A DNA stretch of 64,000 bases from Aquimarina brevivitae (GTDB lineage Bacteria; Bacteroidota; Bacteroidia; Flavobacteriales; Flavobacteriaceae): NCBI RefSeq assembly GCF_004216895.1, contig NZ_SGXE01000007.1:1-64000 (forward strand), read 5' to 3'. Positions 56,822-64,000 of the stretch are shown one piece after another. Made by a program: the position numbers and the translations under genes. The notes beneath the pieces were generated by a model. The model was not told the DNA's origin, ran no database searches, and saw nothing but the letters and a program-made list of their open reading frames with translations. Numbering within the stretch: position 1 is the first letter of the stretch; every line of letters starts with the position of its first letter.

Positions 56822-57925
56822 TTAAATACTTTTTACAAATTCTAATATCTTGGGATTACTATCCTCGTATACCTCCGTACTCAATCCCATAAACTTATCC
56901 TTGTTCAGTGATTTTAAAATCTTAACCGCTAATAACTGTACTTCAAAGTTTTTATGGAATAGATGTTTTTCCACAAAAGGTTCATCATCTGGCATCACTA
57001 ATTTTTCTAATAGTTTAAAGAAACTGATTTGCTCCTCAATGCTCAGGCTTTCAAAATTAGCTTTAAGGACTTCCTTAGCTTCAATACCATATAAGCTAGT
57101 TAATACCTGAATTGATTTAAGACGGATATCTTTAGTAGGATGCGTTAATAGCTCCATCAAGGTATCTTTAACCTCAAATTGATTATAAATCTGGGCTAAC
57201 TTTAAGGCAAACCGAACCACTGAGTCATTCGTGGATTGTAACCAGGGCGTGATATCGCAAATCTGTTGATCGTCGAATTGGTTTAAGATTTCTAACAATT
57301 GAATTTGCACCCATTCGGATAAAGGTTCCTGATATTCATCTAAGAAATGTAACCCATCAAACTTAAATAAGGTAACAAAATACAATTGCGTCTCGGTTCG
57401 AACTTCAGGCCTTGGATGATGGATAAATTTGGCTACCTCATCTTTAGCTTCACACACGTTAAATCGAGAAAGCTCACTAATACTTTTAGCTACAACATGC
57501 CATTTTTTAGAATGTAGTCGATCTATAGCACTGTCAATTAACCCTGTTTTAAAGTAAAAAGTTTTTATGGCTTCAGTCATTTCTCCGGTAATCTGATTCA
57601 TCAGATTAAAAAGAATGGAAACAATGATTTTTCTTCTGTGTTTTAGATGCACTACGTTTTTAAACTCTTCGATACAGCGCTGCTGCTCTGCTGTTAATAG
57701 CGAGCTAACTCCCCCGCCATACAAGTAGTTGATAAGCTTGCCTTCGTATCTTTTTTTATAGGTAACCTTTTCTTTATGTCTAATTCTTAATGATTTTCTT
57801 AAAATTTGCAATGCAATAATCAAAAATATAATGGCTACAATAAGCAATGCACTGATAGCCCAAGCTAGCTGAATAATTAAAGGCAGCTGGCTGTATTCAT
57901 CTATTAGTTTTGTTAAGTAGGTCAT
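56822..57925 (-). CDS. HEAT-repeat membrane protein
   Basis: A 367-residue protein with one N-terminal transmembrane helix (about 17-42), then a basic stretch and helical HEAT-like repeats (KWHVVAKSISELSRFNVCEA, SNDSVVRFALKLAQIYNQFE, TKDIRLKSIQVLTSLYGIEA). The repeats should lie in the cytoplasm as a docking scaffold. It stands between the response regulator (47 bases upstream) and the glycosyltransferase (3 bases downstream), so it may relay the phosphorylated regulator to the synthase. That relay is inference. Confidence 0.78.
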   Translation of the reverse strand: MTYLTKLIDEYSQLPLIIQLAWAISALLIVAIIFLIIALQILRKSLRIRHKEKVTYKKRYEGKLINYLYGGGVSSLLTAEQQRCIEEFKNVVHLKHRRKIIVSILFNLMNQITGEMTEAIKTFYFKTGLIDSAIDRLHSKKWHVVAKSISELSRFNVCEAKDEVAKFIHHPRPEVRTETQLYFVTLFKFDGLHFLDEYQEPLSEWVQIQLLEILNQFDDQQICDITPWLQSTNDSVVRFALKLAQIYNQFEVKDTLMELLTHPTKDIRLKSIQVLTSLYGIEAKEVLKANFESLSIEEQISFFKLLEKLVMPDDEPFVEKHLFHKNFEVQLLAVKILKSLNKDKFMGLSTEVYEDSNPKILEFVKSI

Positions 57926-57972
57926 AAAGATTGAGGGGAATTAAAGAGTCAATACTATGGGGCAGTACTGGC

Positions 57973-58338
57973 TTAATCCAACAATTTATTTACCCGTATC
58001 ATTAGCTCATTAGGGCTAAAAGGCTTACTCATAAAATCATTAGCTCCAAGGTTAAATGCTTTGAGTACCATTTCTTCCTGTCCAGCAGCAGAGAATACGA
58101 TTATCGGAGTGTCTTTGTTTAATTTAAATCGAACATGGCTGATCACCTCTAACCCATTAACAAAGGGCATCATTATGTCGGTAATAATCATATTAGGTTC
58201 GTGCTCCTGGATAAACTCAAGGGCCTGTTTACCATCTGGGGCGATGAATAGCTCGTGTCCTTCTTTCTCTAATCTAAATTTTAACAACATAGATAGTGTA
58301 GAGTTATCTTCTGCAACAACTATTTTCTTTTTTTGCAT
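57973..58338 (-). CDS. Single-domain response regulator (CheY-like)
   Basis: A 121-residue receiver domain only. The acidic pocket is E10-D11, phosphoacceptor D54 (IITDIMMPF), Ser83 (FSAAG) and Lys105 (MSKPFSP). With no DNA-binding output it should act by protein contact. It heads the leftward glycan-export operon, so a post-translational control of that pathway is likely. No histidine kinase gene is in the window. Confidence 0.92.
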   Translation of the reverse strand: MQKKKIVVAEDNSTLSMLLKFRLEKEGHELFIAPDGKQALEFIQEHEPNMIITDIMMPFVNGLEVISHVRFKLNKDTPIIVFSAAGQEEMVLKAFNLGANDFMSKPFSPNELMIRVNKLLD

Positions 58339-58935
58339 GAATTTATTTAGGTTAAGTTATGTACTCAGTTTTAGTTCCGATACCAATATATAAAATATAT
58401 ATCGATAAAAAGCACATTTATTAGATTAAATGCAAAAAATATTTTGAAGATTTAGTAAAGTATGGCTAAAAAAAGGCACTGGTTGATTAAAACCAGGGTA
58501 ATTATAAGAGCATTAGGAAAAGAAAAACTAACTGGTAAGATGCTCGAAAAATCATTAAAACAAGGATTTTTGGGGATATTTAATCAATAATCCATATATA
58601 AATTACGTTAAAAACCTATTTATTTACAAAAATGTAAAACTTAACATTTGTGGAACAATAATTATCCCTAATAATATTAGAAAAGAAAATTAAACGAGTA
58701 CAGTTAAATTATTTTATAAGAATTTTCTTACATATAAGAATAGAAAATATTGGATTCTTTATTCGATATGAATTTAACTTTTCTCTACTATGATCCTCTT
58801 CACGCACCTACTATTTATAGAATGTATTATAGTTCTGAAAGCATACAAGATTGCATCATATAAGATCTAAGTACAGTAATCATTTAGTTGCGCAACTATT
58901 ACCCTATTTAGTCCTTTATTTTGTACTTTATAGCT
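58339..58935. other. AT-rich intergenic region between the glycan operon and the DUF4174 gene
   Basis: About 600 bases with no convincing gene. The longest start-to-stop frame (58462-58590, 42 codons, MAKKRHWLIKTRV) has no support. It contains one clear palindrome at 58885-58898, listed separately, and low-complexity TATATA near 58390. Confidence 0.5.
58885..58898. promoter_or_regulatory. Perfect 14-bp palindrome TAGTTGCGCAACTA
   Basis: A perfect inverted repeat without spacer, about 38 bases before the DUF4174 start. TTGCGCAA-centred palindromes are typical MarR-family operators. No MarR gene is in the window. Confidence 0.5.
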
Positions 58936-59352
58936 ATGAAATCATTTGTTTTATTATTGTTTATTCCCCTAATGAGCTATACACAACTCTTAGATAAGCA
59001 CCAATGGAAAGATCGGCTACTTTTAGTTATAGCAGATTCTTATGAAAGTACGACGCTCCAACAACAAATAACTTCATTCAAGGACTCTCAAAATGCGCTC
59101 AAAGAGCGAAAATTGGTAGTCTACCAAATTACGCCATCTGATTTTAAAAAAGGATTACTCCATACTAAACGGATAAAAGGTAATCCCTTATATCAACAAT
59201 ACAACAACGAGCAAAGTGAGTTTAAACTCATCTTAATCGGATTGGATGGAGACGTCAAGGCAACCTACTTTAACCCTACACCACCCAAAACTATTTATAA
59301 CCTCATCGATCAAATGCCGATGCGGCGACAGGAGCTTAAACGTAAGAACTGA
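58936..59352 (+). CDS. DUF4174 domain exported protein
   Basis: About 138 residues with a Sec signal (MKSFVLLLFIPLMSYTQ) and the DUF4174 fold (WKDRLLLVIADSYEST, FKLILIGLDGDVKATYFNP, IYNLIDQMPMRRQE), a thioredoxin-like family without the CxxC pair. An upstream TTG at 58921 is in frame, but the ATG at 58936 fits the signal peptide better. The function of the family is unknown to me. A palindromic operator lies just upstream, and the GG-leader peptide gene follows after 87 bases. Confidence 0.85.
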   Translation: MKSFVLLLFIPLMSYTQLLDKHQWKDRLLLVIADSYESTTLQQQITSFKDSQNALKERKLVVYQITPSDFKKGLLHTKRIKGNPLYQQYNNEQSEFKLILIGLDGDVKATYFNPTPPKTIYNLIDQMPMRRQELKRKN

Positions 59353-59439
59353 GTAGAGTCTGTTGAAATACGTGGTTTTACCGTAAGGCTATGCAATAAA
59401 TTATACCTACCTTCTCCACATACTTTTAAAACTTAAACT

Positions 59440-59610
59440 ATGTTACAACAAATTTCAAATTTAGTAGGGGTAAAAAAACTCAGCAGAGCTGAAAAATTGA
59501 CTGTTCAAGGCGGTAAAAAGCAATGCAGAATATGGAACACTGGTCCTTGTACGGATTATGGAGTACATTGTGCGGAAGAAGAATGCAGAATGTATCCTGG
59601 TCCTAACTAG
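59440..59610 (+). CDS. Bacteriocin-like peptide with double-glycine leader
   Basis: A 56-residue peptide. The leader MLQQISNLVGVKKLSRAEKL then TVQGG ends in Gly-Gly, the pattern cut by peptidase-C39 ABC transporters and common in Bacteroidetes bacteriocin-like small proteins. The remaining 31 residues are rich in Cys (four: QCRIW, PCTDY, HCAEE, ECRMY), Pro and Gly, and could fold with two disulfides. A terminator follows 8 bases after the stop, and the codon frame is clean from ATG to TAG. No transporter or immunity gene is seen nearby. Secreted peptide likely; activity unknown. Confidence 0.7.
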   Translation: MLQQISNLVGVKKLSRAEKLTVQGGKKQCRIWNTGPCTDYGVHCAEEECRMYPGPN

Positions 59611-59618
59611 AAACAATT

Positions 59619-59647
59619 AAAAAGAGGCTGATGATCAGCCTCTTTTT
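59619..59647 (+). terminator. Terminator of the GG-leader peptide gene
   Basis: AAAAAGAGGCTGA pairs perfectly with TCAGCCTCTTTTT around a small TGA loop and runs into T residues. Confidence 0.85.
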
Positions 59648-59757
59648 TCTATTAGTTCAACACCGTAAAAACTAGTAAACTACAGCTAATACACATCTCA
59701 ACTTTGCAAGATGCGACTGTTATGCATCAAAAATTAAGAATTACTTACCTATAAGAA

Positions 59758-60705
59758 TTACTTACCTAAATAAGCAACAACATTGTCTTCAATCCGCTGC
59801 TCGATATTAGTTACCTCTGCTTTTTCAAACTTGGATCCTGTAATGTTTTCATACAATTCTATGTAGCGTTCGGATACGGAAGCAATATACGTATCTGTCA
59901 TTTCAGGGATTTGCTGTCCTTCTTTACCCTGAAATCCATTACTGATTAACCACTGGCGTACAAATTCTTTAGAAAGTTGTTTTTGTGCTTCTCCTTTCTC
60001 TTGTCGTTCTTCATAACCCTCTGCGTAAAAATAACGCGATGAATCTGGTGTATGAATCTCATCAATCAATACAATTTTACCCTCTTTGGTTTTCCCAAAT
60101 TCATATTTCGTATCGACCAAAATCAAACCTCGTTTCGCTGCAATCTCCGTTCCTCTTTGAAATAACTTACGAGTATAGTCTTCCAAAATTAAATAGTCTT
60201 CTTCAGACACGATACCTTGCGCTAAGATGTCTTCTCTGGCAATGTCTTCATCATGTGTTCCTTTATCTGCCTTAGTAGATGGTGTAATTATGGGTTGCGG
60301 AAATTTATCATTTTCCTGCATACCCTCTGGCATAGGTACACCGCACAGCATTCTTTTCCCTGCTTTATACTCACGTGCCGCGTGGCCAGACAAATATCCC
60401 CGGATGACCATTTCTACTTTAAACGGCTCGCATAAATGACCTACTGCAACATTCGGGTCTGGTGTAGCCACTAACCAGTTGGGCACCAAATCTTCTGTGG
60501 CTTTCATCATTTGGGTAGCAATCTGATTCAGGATTTGCCCTTTATATGGGATTCCTCTCGGCATCACCACATCAAAGGCTGATAATCGATCCGTAGCGAT
60601 CATCACTAATTGCTCATCATTGATATTGTATACTTCTCTTACCTTTCCTTTGTATAATGATTGTTGTCCCGGAAAGTTATAATTGGTATCTGTGATTGTG
60701 TTCAT
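59758..60705 (-). CDS. purC: Phosphoribosylaminoimidazole-succinocarboxamide synthase
   Basis: A 315-residue SAICAR synthetase, joining aspartate to CAIR with ATP in purine synthesis. Signatures: [23 protein letters not shown], the [20 protein letters not shown] block and [22 protein letters not shown]. Length fits the eukaryote-like/long bacterial form of Bacteroidetes. The upstream gap carries an 8-bp-period GAGT array, then the four-helix-bundle gene on the same strand. Confidence 0.95.
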   Translation of the reverse strand: MNTITDTNYNFPGQQSLYKGKVREVYNINDEQLVMIATDRLSAFDVVMPRGIPYKGQILNQIATQMMKATEDLVPNWLVATPDPNVAVGHLCEPFKVEMVIRGYLSGHAAREYKAGKRMLCGVPMPEGMQENDKFPQPIITPSTKADKGTHDEDIAREDILAQGIVSEEDYLILEDYTRKLFQRGTEIAAKRGLILVDTKYEFGKTKEGKIVLIDEIHTPDSSRYFYAEGYEERQEKGEAQKQLSKEFVRQWLISNGFQGKEGQQIPEMTDTYIASVSERYIELYENITGSKFEKAEVTNIEQRIEDNVVAYLGK

Positions 60706-60712
60706 TGTAGTT

Positions 60713-60744
60713 TTTTAGTCTTTGAGTATCTGAGTCACTGAGCA
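60713..60744. repeat. 8-bp-period GAGT array, short (upstream of purC)
   Basis: Four degenerate octamers of the form NNNGAGTN (TTTTAGTC, TTTGAGTA, TCTGAGTC, ACTGAGCA) between purC and the four-helix-bundle gene. Confidence 0.6.
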
Positions 60745-60747
60745 AAA

Positions 60748-61122
60748 TTATACTTTTTTTGATTTTAAATGCCTTTTAAATGAAGTAATCATTTTAGATA
60801 ATTCTGTAATATCCGATCTGTTCTTTTCATTTTGCTGTTCCGTAATAAACCCTCTTAATCTTGCCTTGGTACTGCAAACCACACATTCATGAGCACTATC
60901 CCAAGCTCTTTGAAGGTAACGATTAAATTGAGCTTCTGTACTTGCAGAACCCTCTGCTATATTTAGTGCGATTGAATCTGCTGCTCTTATAAATTGCGTA
61001 GCCAAACGGTACTGTTCTTCCCTAGGAAAATGTTGTATCTGCTCATTCACCGATTCACCAAAGGCTATAGCCTTGTTATAGATAAGTAAATCTTCAAATT
61101 TAAAATAGAACTTTGTTTTCAA
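60748..61122 (-). CDS. Four-helix-bundle protein (S23/IVS type)
   Basis: A 124-residue protein of the four-helix-bundle family first described in the intervening sequences of 23S rRNA genes. Landmarks are FKFEDLLIYNKAIAF, FPREEQYRLATQFIRAADSI, NIAEGSASTEAQF and NRYLQRAWDSAHEC. Here it is a free-standing gene between purC and phoH, a common situation in Bacteroidetes. Homologues form pentamers of unknown role, and some act as accessory proteins of retroelements. No such element is visible here. Confidence 0.85.
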   Translation of the reverse strand: MKTKFYFKFEDLLIYNKAIAFGESVNEQIQHFPREEQYRLATQFIRAADSIALNIAEGSASTEAQFNRYLQRAWDSAHECVVCSTKARLRGFITEQQNEKNRSDITELSKMITSFKRHLKSKKV

Positions 61123-61161
61123 AACTGATTTAAATTTAACCTACCTGGCACGATTTGAACG

Positions 61162-61199
61162 CTCACACACTCATACACTCACAAACTCACGAGCTCCAA
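61162..61199. repeat. 8-bp-period GAGT array (between phoH and the four-helix gene)
   Basis: On the plus strand CTCACACA, CTCATACA, CTCACAAA and CTCACGAG follow in strict 8-base steps, then a decayed unit up to the phoH stop codon. Confidence 0.75.
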
Positions 61200-62156
61200 C
61201 TATCCATTCCTATTCTCAATCTCGGCATAGGCAGCGATGACCTTTTTCACCAGACTATGACGGATTACGTCTTGCTCATCAAGATGAATGATTCCTATTC
61301 CCTTAACGTCTCTTAGCACTAATAAAGCTTCTTTAAGCCCCGAAGTTACACGTCTAGGCAGGTCGATTTGACCAGGATCTCCGGTAATGATAAACTTAGC
61401 GTTTCTACCCATACGGGTTAAGAACATCTTCATCTGTGCGTGCGTGGTGTTCTGAGCTTCATCAAGTATCACGAAGGCGTTATCCAGGGTTCGCCCGCGC
61501 ATAAATGCCATAGGTGCAATTTGGATCACTCCTTTTTCGATAAGACTTGCTAATTTTTCGTGTGGGATCATATCGCGCAGCGCATCGTATAGCGGTTGCA
61601 TATATGGATCAAGCTTTTCTTTGAGGTCCCCAGGTAAAAACCCAAGATTCTCCCCCGCCTCTACAGCAGGTCGTGTTAAGATGATACGCTTAACTTGCTT
61701 ATCCTTTAGTGCTTGCACAGCCAAGGCAATACCGGTATAGGTTTTACCGGTACCTGCAGGTCCGATCGCAAACACCATATCGTTTTTATAACTCGATTCA
61801 ACCAATCTACGTTGGTTAGCCGTTTGGGCTTTCACCAATTTACCGCCAACACCGTGTACCAATACCTCACCACTCTGCGCAGAGGTTTCGTAGTCTGATT
61901 TATTATTGCTGGTCAATACCCGTTCGATTACATTTTCATCAATAGTGTTGTATTTACCAAAATGGTCGAGTAACATATTAAATCGGGTGTCAAATTCTTC
62001 GAGCATTTCTTCCTCGCCATAGACCTTGATTTTACTACCACGCGCGACAATCTTTAACTTCGGAAAGTATTTTTTAAGCAGTTGGATATTATTGTTTTCC
62101 AGTCCAAAAAACTCTCTGGGATTTACCTCTGCCAATTCAATTATAAGTTCGTTCAA
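61200..62156 (-). CDS. PhoH family ATPase
   Basis: A 318-residue PhoH/YbeZ-type protein: an N-terminal small domain (KH-like, 15-65), then a P-loop ATPase with Walker A GPAGTGKT (132-139), [18 protein letters not shown] and Walker [11 protein letters not shown], followed by [10 protein letters not shown]. PhoH is linked to RNA handling and ribosome assembly together with YbeY (not in the window). Whether it responds to phosphate in this organism is unknown. Confidence 0.93.
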   Translation of the reverse strand: MNELIIELAEVNPREFFGLENNNIQLLKKYFPKLKIVARGSKIKVYGEEEMLEEFDTRFNMLLDHFGKYNTIDENVIERVLTSNNKSDYETSAQSGEVLVHGVGGKLVKAQTANQRRLVESSYKNDMVFAIGPAGTGKTYTGIALAVQALKDKQVKRIILTRPAVEAGENLGFLPGDLKEKLDPYMQPLYDALRDMIPHEKLASLIEKGVIQIAPMAFMRGRTLDNAFVILDEAQNTTHAQMKMFLTRMGRNAKFIITGDPGQIDLPRRVTSGLKEALLVLRDVKGIGIIHLDEQDVIRHSLVKKVIAAYAEIENRNG

Positions 62157-62393
62157 AAGCTATACAAGTTTTAGTATGAATTCTTTTTAGGATTATTTAA
62201 GTTTGTTGCGGTACTGAAATGTATTCAGTCCGGCAACATAGATAGCTTACACCACCACAATTACTGTGTTTTTTATCAAAGCATACTTTATAAAAATCGC
62301 AGTACACCAGTAGTGATAAGCAGTACTCTATACTAAGAACAAATTTACATATTTTTAAAGGCTTACAGTCAAAAGATATTAACAATTATTTAT

Positions 62394-63224
62394 ATGCCAA
62401 TCATCACTTTAACCACTGATTTCGGAGTCAAAGATCACTTTGTGGCGGCGGTTAAAGGAGCTATTTATAGCGAATTGCCACAAGCTACAATTGTTGATAT
62501 CTCGCACGAGATCTCGCCTTTTCATATTACAGAAGCCGCCTACATCATACAAAACGCTTACAAGAGCTTCCCCAAAGGAAGCATCCATATCATCGGGATC
62601 GATAGCGAACTCACACCCGAAAATAAGCACATTGCTGTAAAGCTGGATGAGCACTATTTTATCTGTGCCAATAATGGCCTGATCTCTATGATCGCCTCCG
62701 CTTTTAAACCCGAAAAAATCGTAGAAATCAACATACACGATAAGATCAATACCAATTTTCCGGTACTGGATGTGTTTGTTGCCGTAGCTTGCCATATCGC
62801 CCGTGGCGGAACGCTAGAGGTGGTAGGCAAGGTAATCGAAGCGGTGAAAATGATCAAAGGCATCACCCCTATTGTCAATGTAGGTGACAAACAAATTGTG
62901 GGCAATGTGGTCTATATTGATAACTACGGTAACCTGATCACCAACATAACCCGCAAGCAGTTTGAAGAAGTGGGTAAAGGCAGACAGTTTACCATCAAAG
63001 CCCGCAGTGCGGTATTTAAAAACATCTATGATCGCTATAGCGATGCCATCAATTTTACGGTAGAAAAAAGTAAGCGCGAAGAAGATGGTAAAAAACTAGC
63101 CATCTTTAACTCCTCGGGCTATCTGGAACTGGCTATTTATAAAAGCAATCCCAAAACCGTAGGTGGAGCTGCCAGCCTCTTTGGACTCAGCTATAGAGAT
63201 ACGGTGAGTATTACGTTTGAGTAG
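62394..63224 (+). CDS. SAM hydroxide adenosyltransferase (DUF62, chlorinase/fluorinase family)
   Basis: A 276-residue protein of the fluorinase/chlorinase fold. TTDFGVKDHFVAAVKG (residues 7-22), IVDISHEISPF, GSIHIIGIDSE and YIDNYGNLITNITR fit the DUF62 family. Most members hydrolyse S-adenosylmethionine to adenosine and methionine with water rather than halide, and that is the more likely reaction. It stands alone, divergent from phoH. The 8-bp array begins at its stop codon. Confidence 0.9.
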   Translation: MPIITLTTDFGVKDHFVAAVKGAIYSELPQATIVDISHEISPFHITEAAYIIQNAYKSFPKGSIHIIGIDSELTPENKHIAVKLDEHYFICANNGLISMIASAFKPEKIVEINIHDKINTNFPVLDVFVAVACHIARGGTLEVVGKVIEAVKMIKGITPIVNVGDKQIVGNVVYIDNYGNLITNITRKQFEEVGKGRQFTIKARSAVFKNIYDRYSDAINFTVEKSKREEDGKKLAIFNSSGYLELAIYKSNPKTVGGAASLFGLSYRDTVSITFE

Positions 63225-63279
63225 TTAGCAGGTGAGTTTTTGAGTCAGTGAGTGTGGGAGTTTTTGAGTATAGGAGTAC
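63216..63279. repeat. 8-bp-period GAGT array, longest copy
   Basis: Eight octamers starting in the stop codon region of the SAM hydrolase gene: TTTGAGTA, GTTAGCAG, GTGAGTTT, TTGAGTCA, GTGAGTGT, GGGAGTTT, TTGAGTAT, AGGAGTAC. Confidence 0.75.
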
Positions 63280-63757
63280 CTAAGTTCAAATTTTAGGAAG
63301 TTTTTAGAATCTCAGAACTTTTATGTGAATTCATAATAAGTAAACTCTCAATTATCAAATTAAATTCTTTGTCATTCGAAACTTTTAGCGTTATTCATTT
63401 CTTTTGCTTGTCCAAAAGAAACGAACCAAAAAAAAGGACACTTTTTCATAGGAATTTTTTAGCTTTCGCTAAAAACCATCTTGCAAACTCCGCGGTGCAT
63501 AGCACCTGAATCTCGGAGCTTTGCCACGATTATTCTTGTGAAAAAGAAGAACTGGTTTTAGCCTTAATAAAATAATTTAAAAGTTTATGGCGTTCCTCTA
63601 AAACCGTGGGTTTTAGCGGCGGGCTCTGACTACAATTCCATTGCTGCCGTGCAGCATCCGGGATTTTCGCGTCGATCCCTAACGCGAAATAGTTTCGATA
63701 ACCAACTCGCATTAGCGTATCTTTATATACGCTTTCCTATTTCGTTTGTATTCGGTT
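63280..63757. other. Long intergenic region with palindromic elements
   Basis: About 480 bases without a credible gene. It contains inverted repeats TTTCTTTTG-N6-CAAAAGAAA (63398-63421) and TTTTTAGC-N4-GCTAAAAA (63456-63475), and a locally G+C-rich stretch at 63595-63700. Open frames here, including a 60-codon one on the minus strand, look like the recurrent spurious proteins predicted from a Flavobacteria intergenic repeat family; I recall this from general experience and could not check it. Confidence 0.45.
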
Positions 63758-64000
63758 TTAATTTCTAACAAACAACCATTTAACCGCGTGGTAAAAACCA
63801 AGCCCCACATACCCTAAAAGTCCTGCTTTTTTCTTCTCTTTTAAGCGGATGGTGATGGTAGAAAACTCCGATAAATGATTGATCCTTTTCATTTTTCCTT
63901 TTAACAGGTCTATCGTTTCATTTAACCGTTCGAGCTCTTTTTCAACTTTCACTGCGGATTCCACGTCTTCGGCTTTGGCCAATAATTGTAGATACCGCTC
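63758..64000 (-). CDS. DUF4349 protein, C-terminal part (runs off the right edge)
   Basis: The visible 80 residues begin ERYLQLLAKAEDVESAVKVE, continue with a coiled-coil helix and the IRLKEKK strand, then a transmembrane-like segment GLLGYVGLGFYHAVKWLF. This is the end of the DUF4349 family, envelope lipoproteins with a helical hairpin and one membrane segment. The start lies beyond the window. No gene symbol is justified. Confidence 0.82.
   Translation of the reverse strand, partial: ERYLQLLAKAEDVESAVKVEKELERLNETIDLLKGKMKRINHLSEFSTITIRLKEKKKAGLLGYVGLGFYHAVKWLFVRN

Noticed and set aside
58462..58590. 42-codon frame MAKKRHWLIKTRV
   Set aside because: No ribosome binding context, no family likeness, and it lies in a long AT-rich gap; probably chance.
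60227..60439. Open frames opposite purC
   Set aside because: Antisense shadows of a well supported gene.
60748..61122. 23S rRNA intervening sequence
   Set aside because: The four-helix-bundle gene has no rRNA on either side; it is a free-standing gene.
63530..63712. 60-codon frame on the minus strand in the last gap
   Set aside because: Lies in what looks like an intergenic repeat; composition is unlike a real protein and there is no promoter.
1..64000. CRISPR arrays, tRNA or rRNA genes
   Set aside because: No regularly spaced identical repeats, no tRNA-like T-loop with matching acceptor stem and no rRNA sequence were found by eye on either strand.

Overview
The window looks like chromosome of a gliding-type Bacteroidetes, most likely a marine member of the Flavobacteriaceae. 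The signs are AT-rich sequence, promoters of the TTG-N18-22-TAnnTTTG type, a type IX secretion (T9SS) C-terminal sorting domain, DUF4294, DUF6443 RHS proteins, YaiO, an S23-like four-helix-bundle gene, and many lipoproteins with a short signal ending in Cys. I cannot name the genus with confidence. I saw no rRNA, tRNA, CRISPR array, transposase or integrase.

Region by region. 0-33 kb is mostly housekeeping: an M42 peptidase, NUDIX hydrolase, Dps, a secreted propeller-like protein, a large metallophosphoesterase/outer-membrane-barrel fusion, an HD-PycTM membrane protein, a GAF protein, a TlpA-like thioredoxin, rhomboid protease, two tandem LpxL-like acyltransferases, GlmM, an ACP phosphodiesterase, gamma-glutamyltransferase, DnaK, L-serine dehydratase, PanB, an RluA-type pseudouridine synthase, an EamA transporter, and the leuACDB operon. 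At 33-37.3 kb a 4.2-kb segment sits between two 131-bp direct copies of the leuB 3' end plus terminator. It holds a fragment of an AraC-type regulator, a seven-unit T9SS-sorted propeller protein and a secreted ankyrin protein, and looks like inserted or duplicated accessory DNA.

37.3-39.3 kb holds two envelope proteins of unknown function. 39.9-51.3 kb is one long operon: three fibre-like proteins sharing a C-terminal module, a large SpvB/RHS-like secreted protein, a second RHS protein with DUF6443 and a JAB-like C-terminal tip, and a small lipoprotein that is the likely immunity protein. It is followed by a terminator and two copies of a roughly 115-bp repeat. 51.7-58.3 kb is a leftward operon (response regulator, HEAT-repeat membrane protein, family 2 glycosyltransferase, LTA-synthase-like sulfatase with TPRs, YaiO-like porin) that probably makes, modifies and exports a surface glycan.

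58.9-64 kb holds a DUF4174 protein, a 56-residue double-glycine-leader peptide, PurC, a four-helix-bundle protein, PhoH, a SAM hydrolase (DUF62) and the end of a DUF4349 protein. Several intergenic gaps here carry degenerate arrays with an 8-bp period built on GAGT. The accessory parts most worth a second look are the fibre-RHS-immunity operon, the leuB-flanked segment, the HD-PycTM fusion and the GG-leader peptide.
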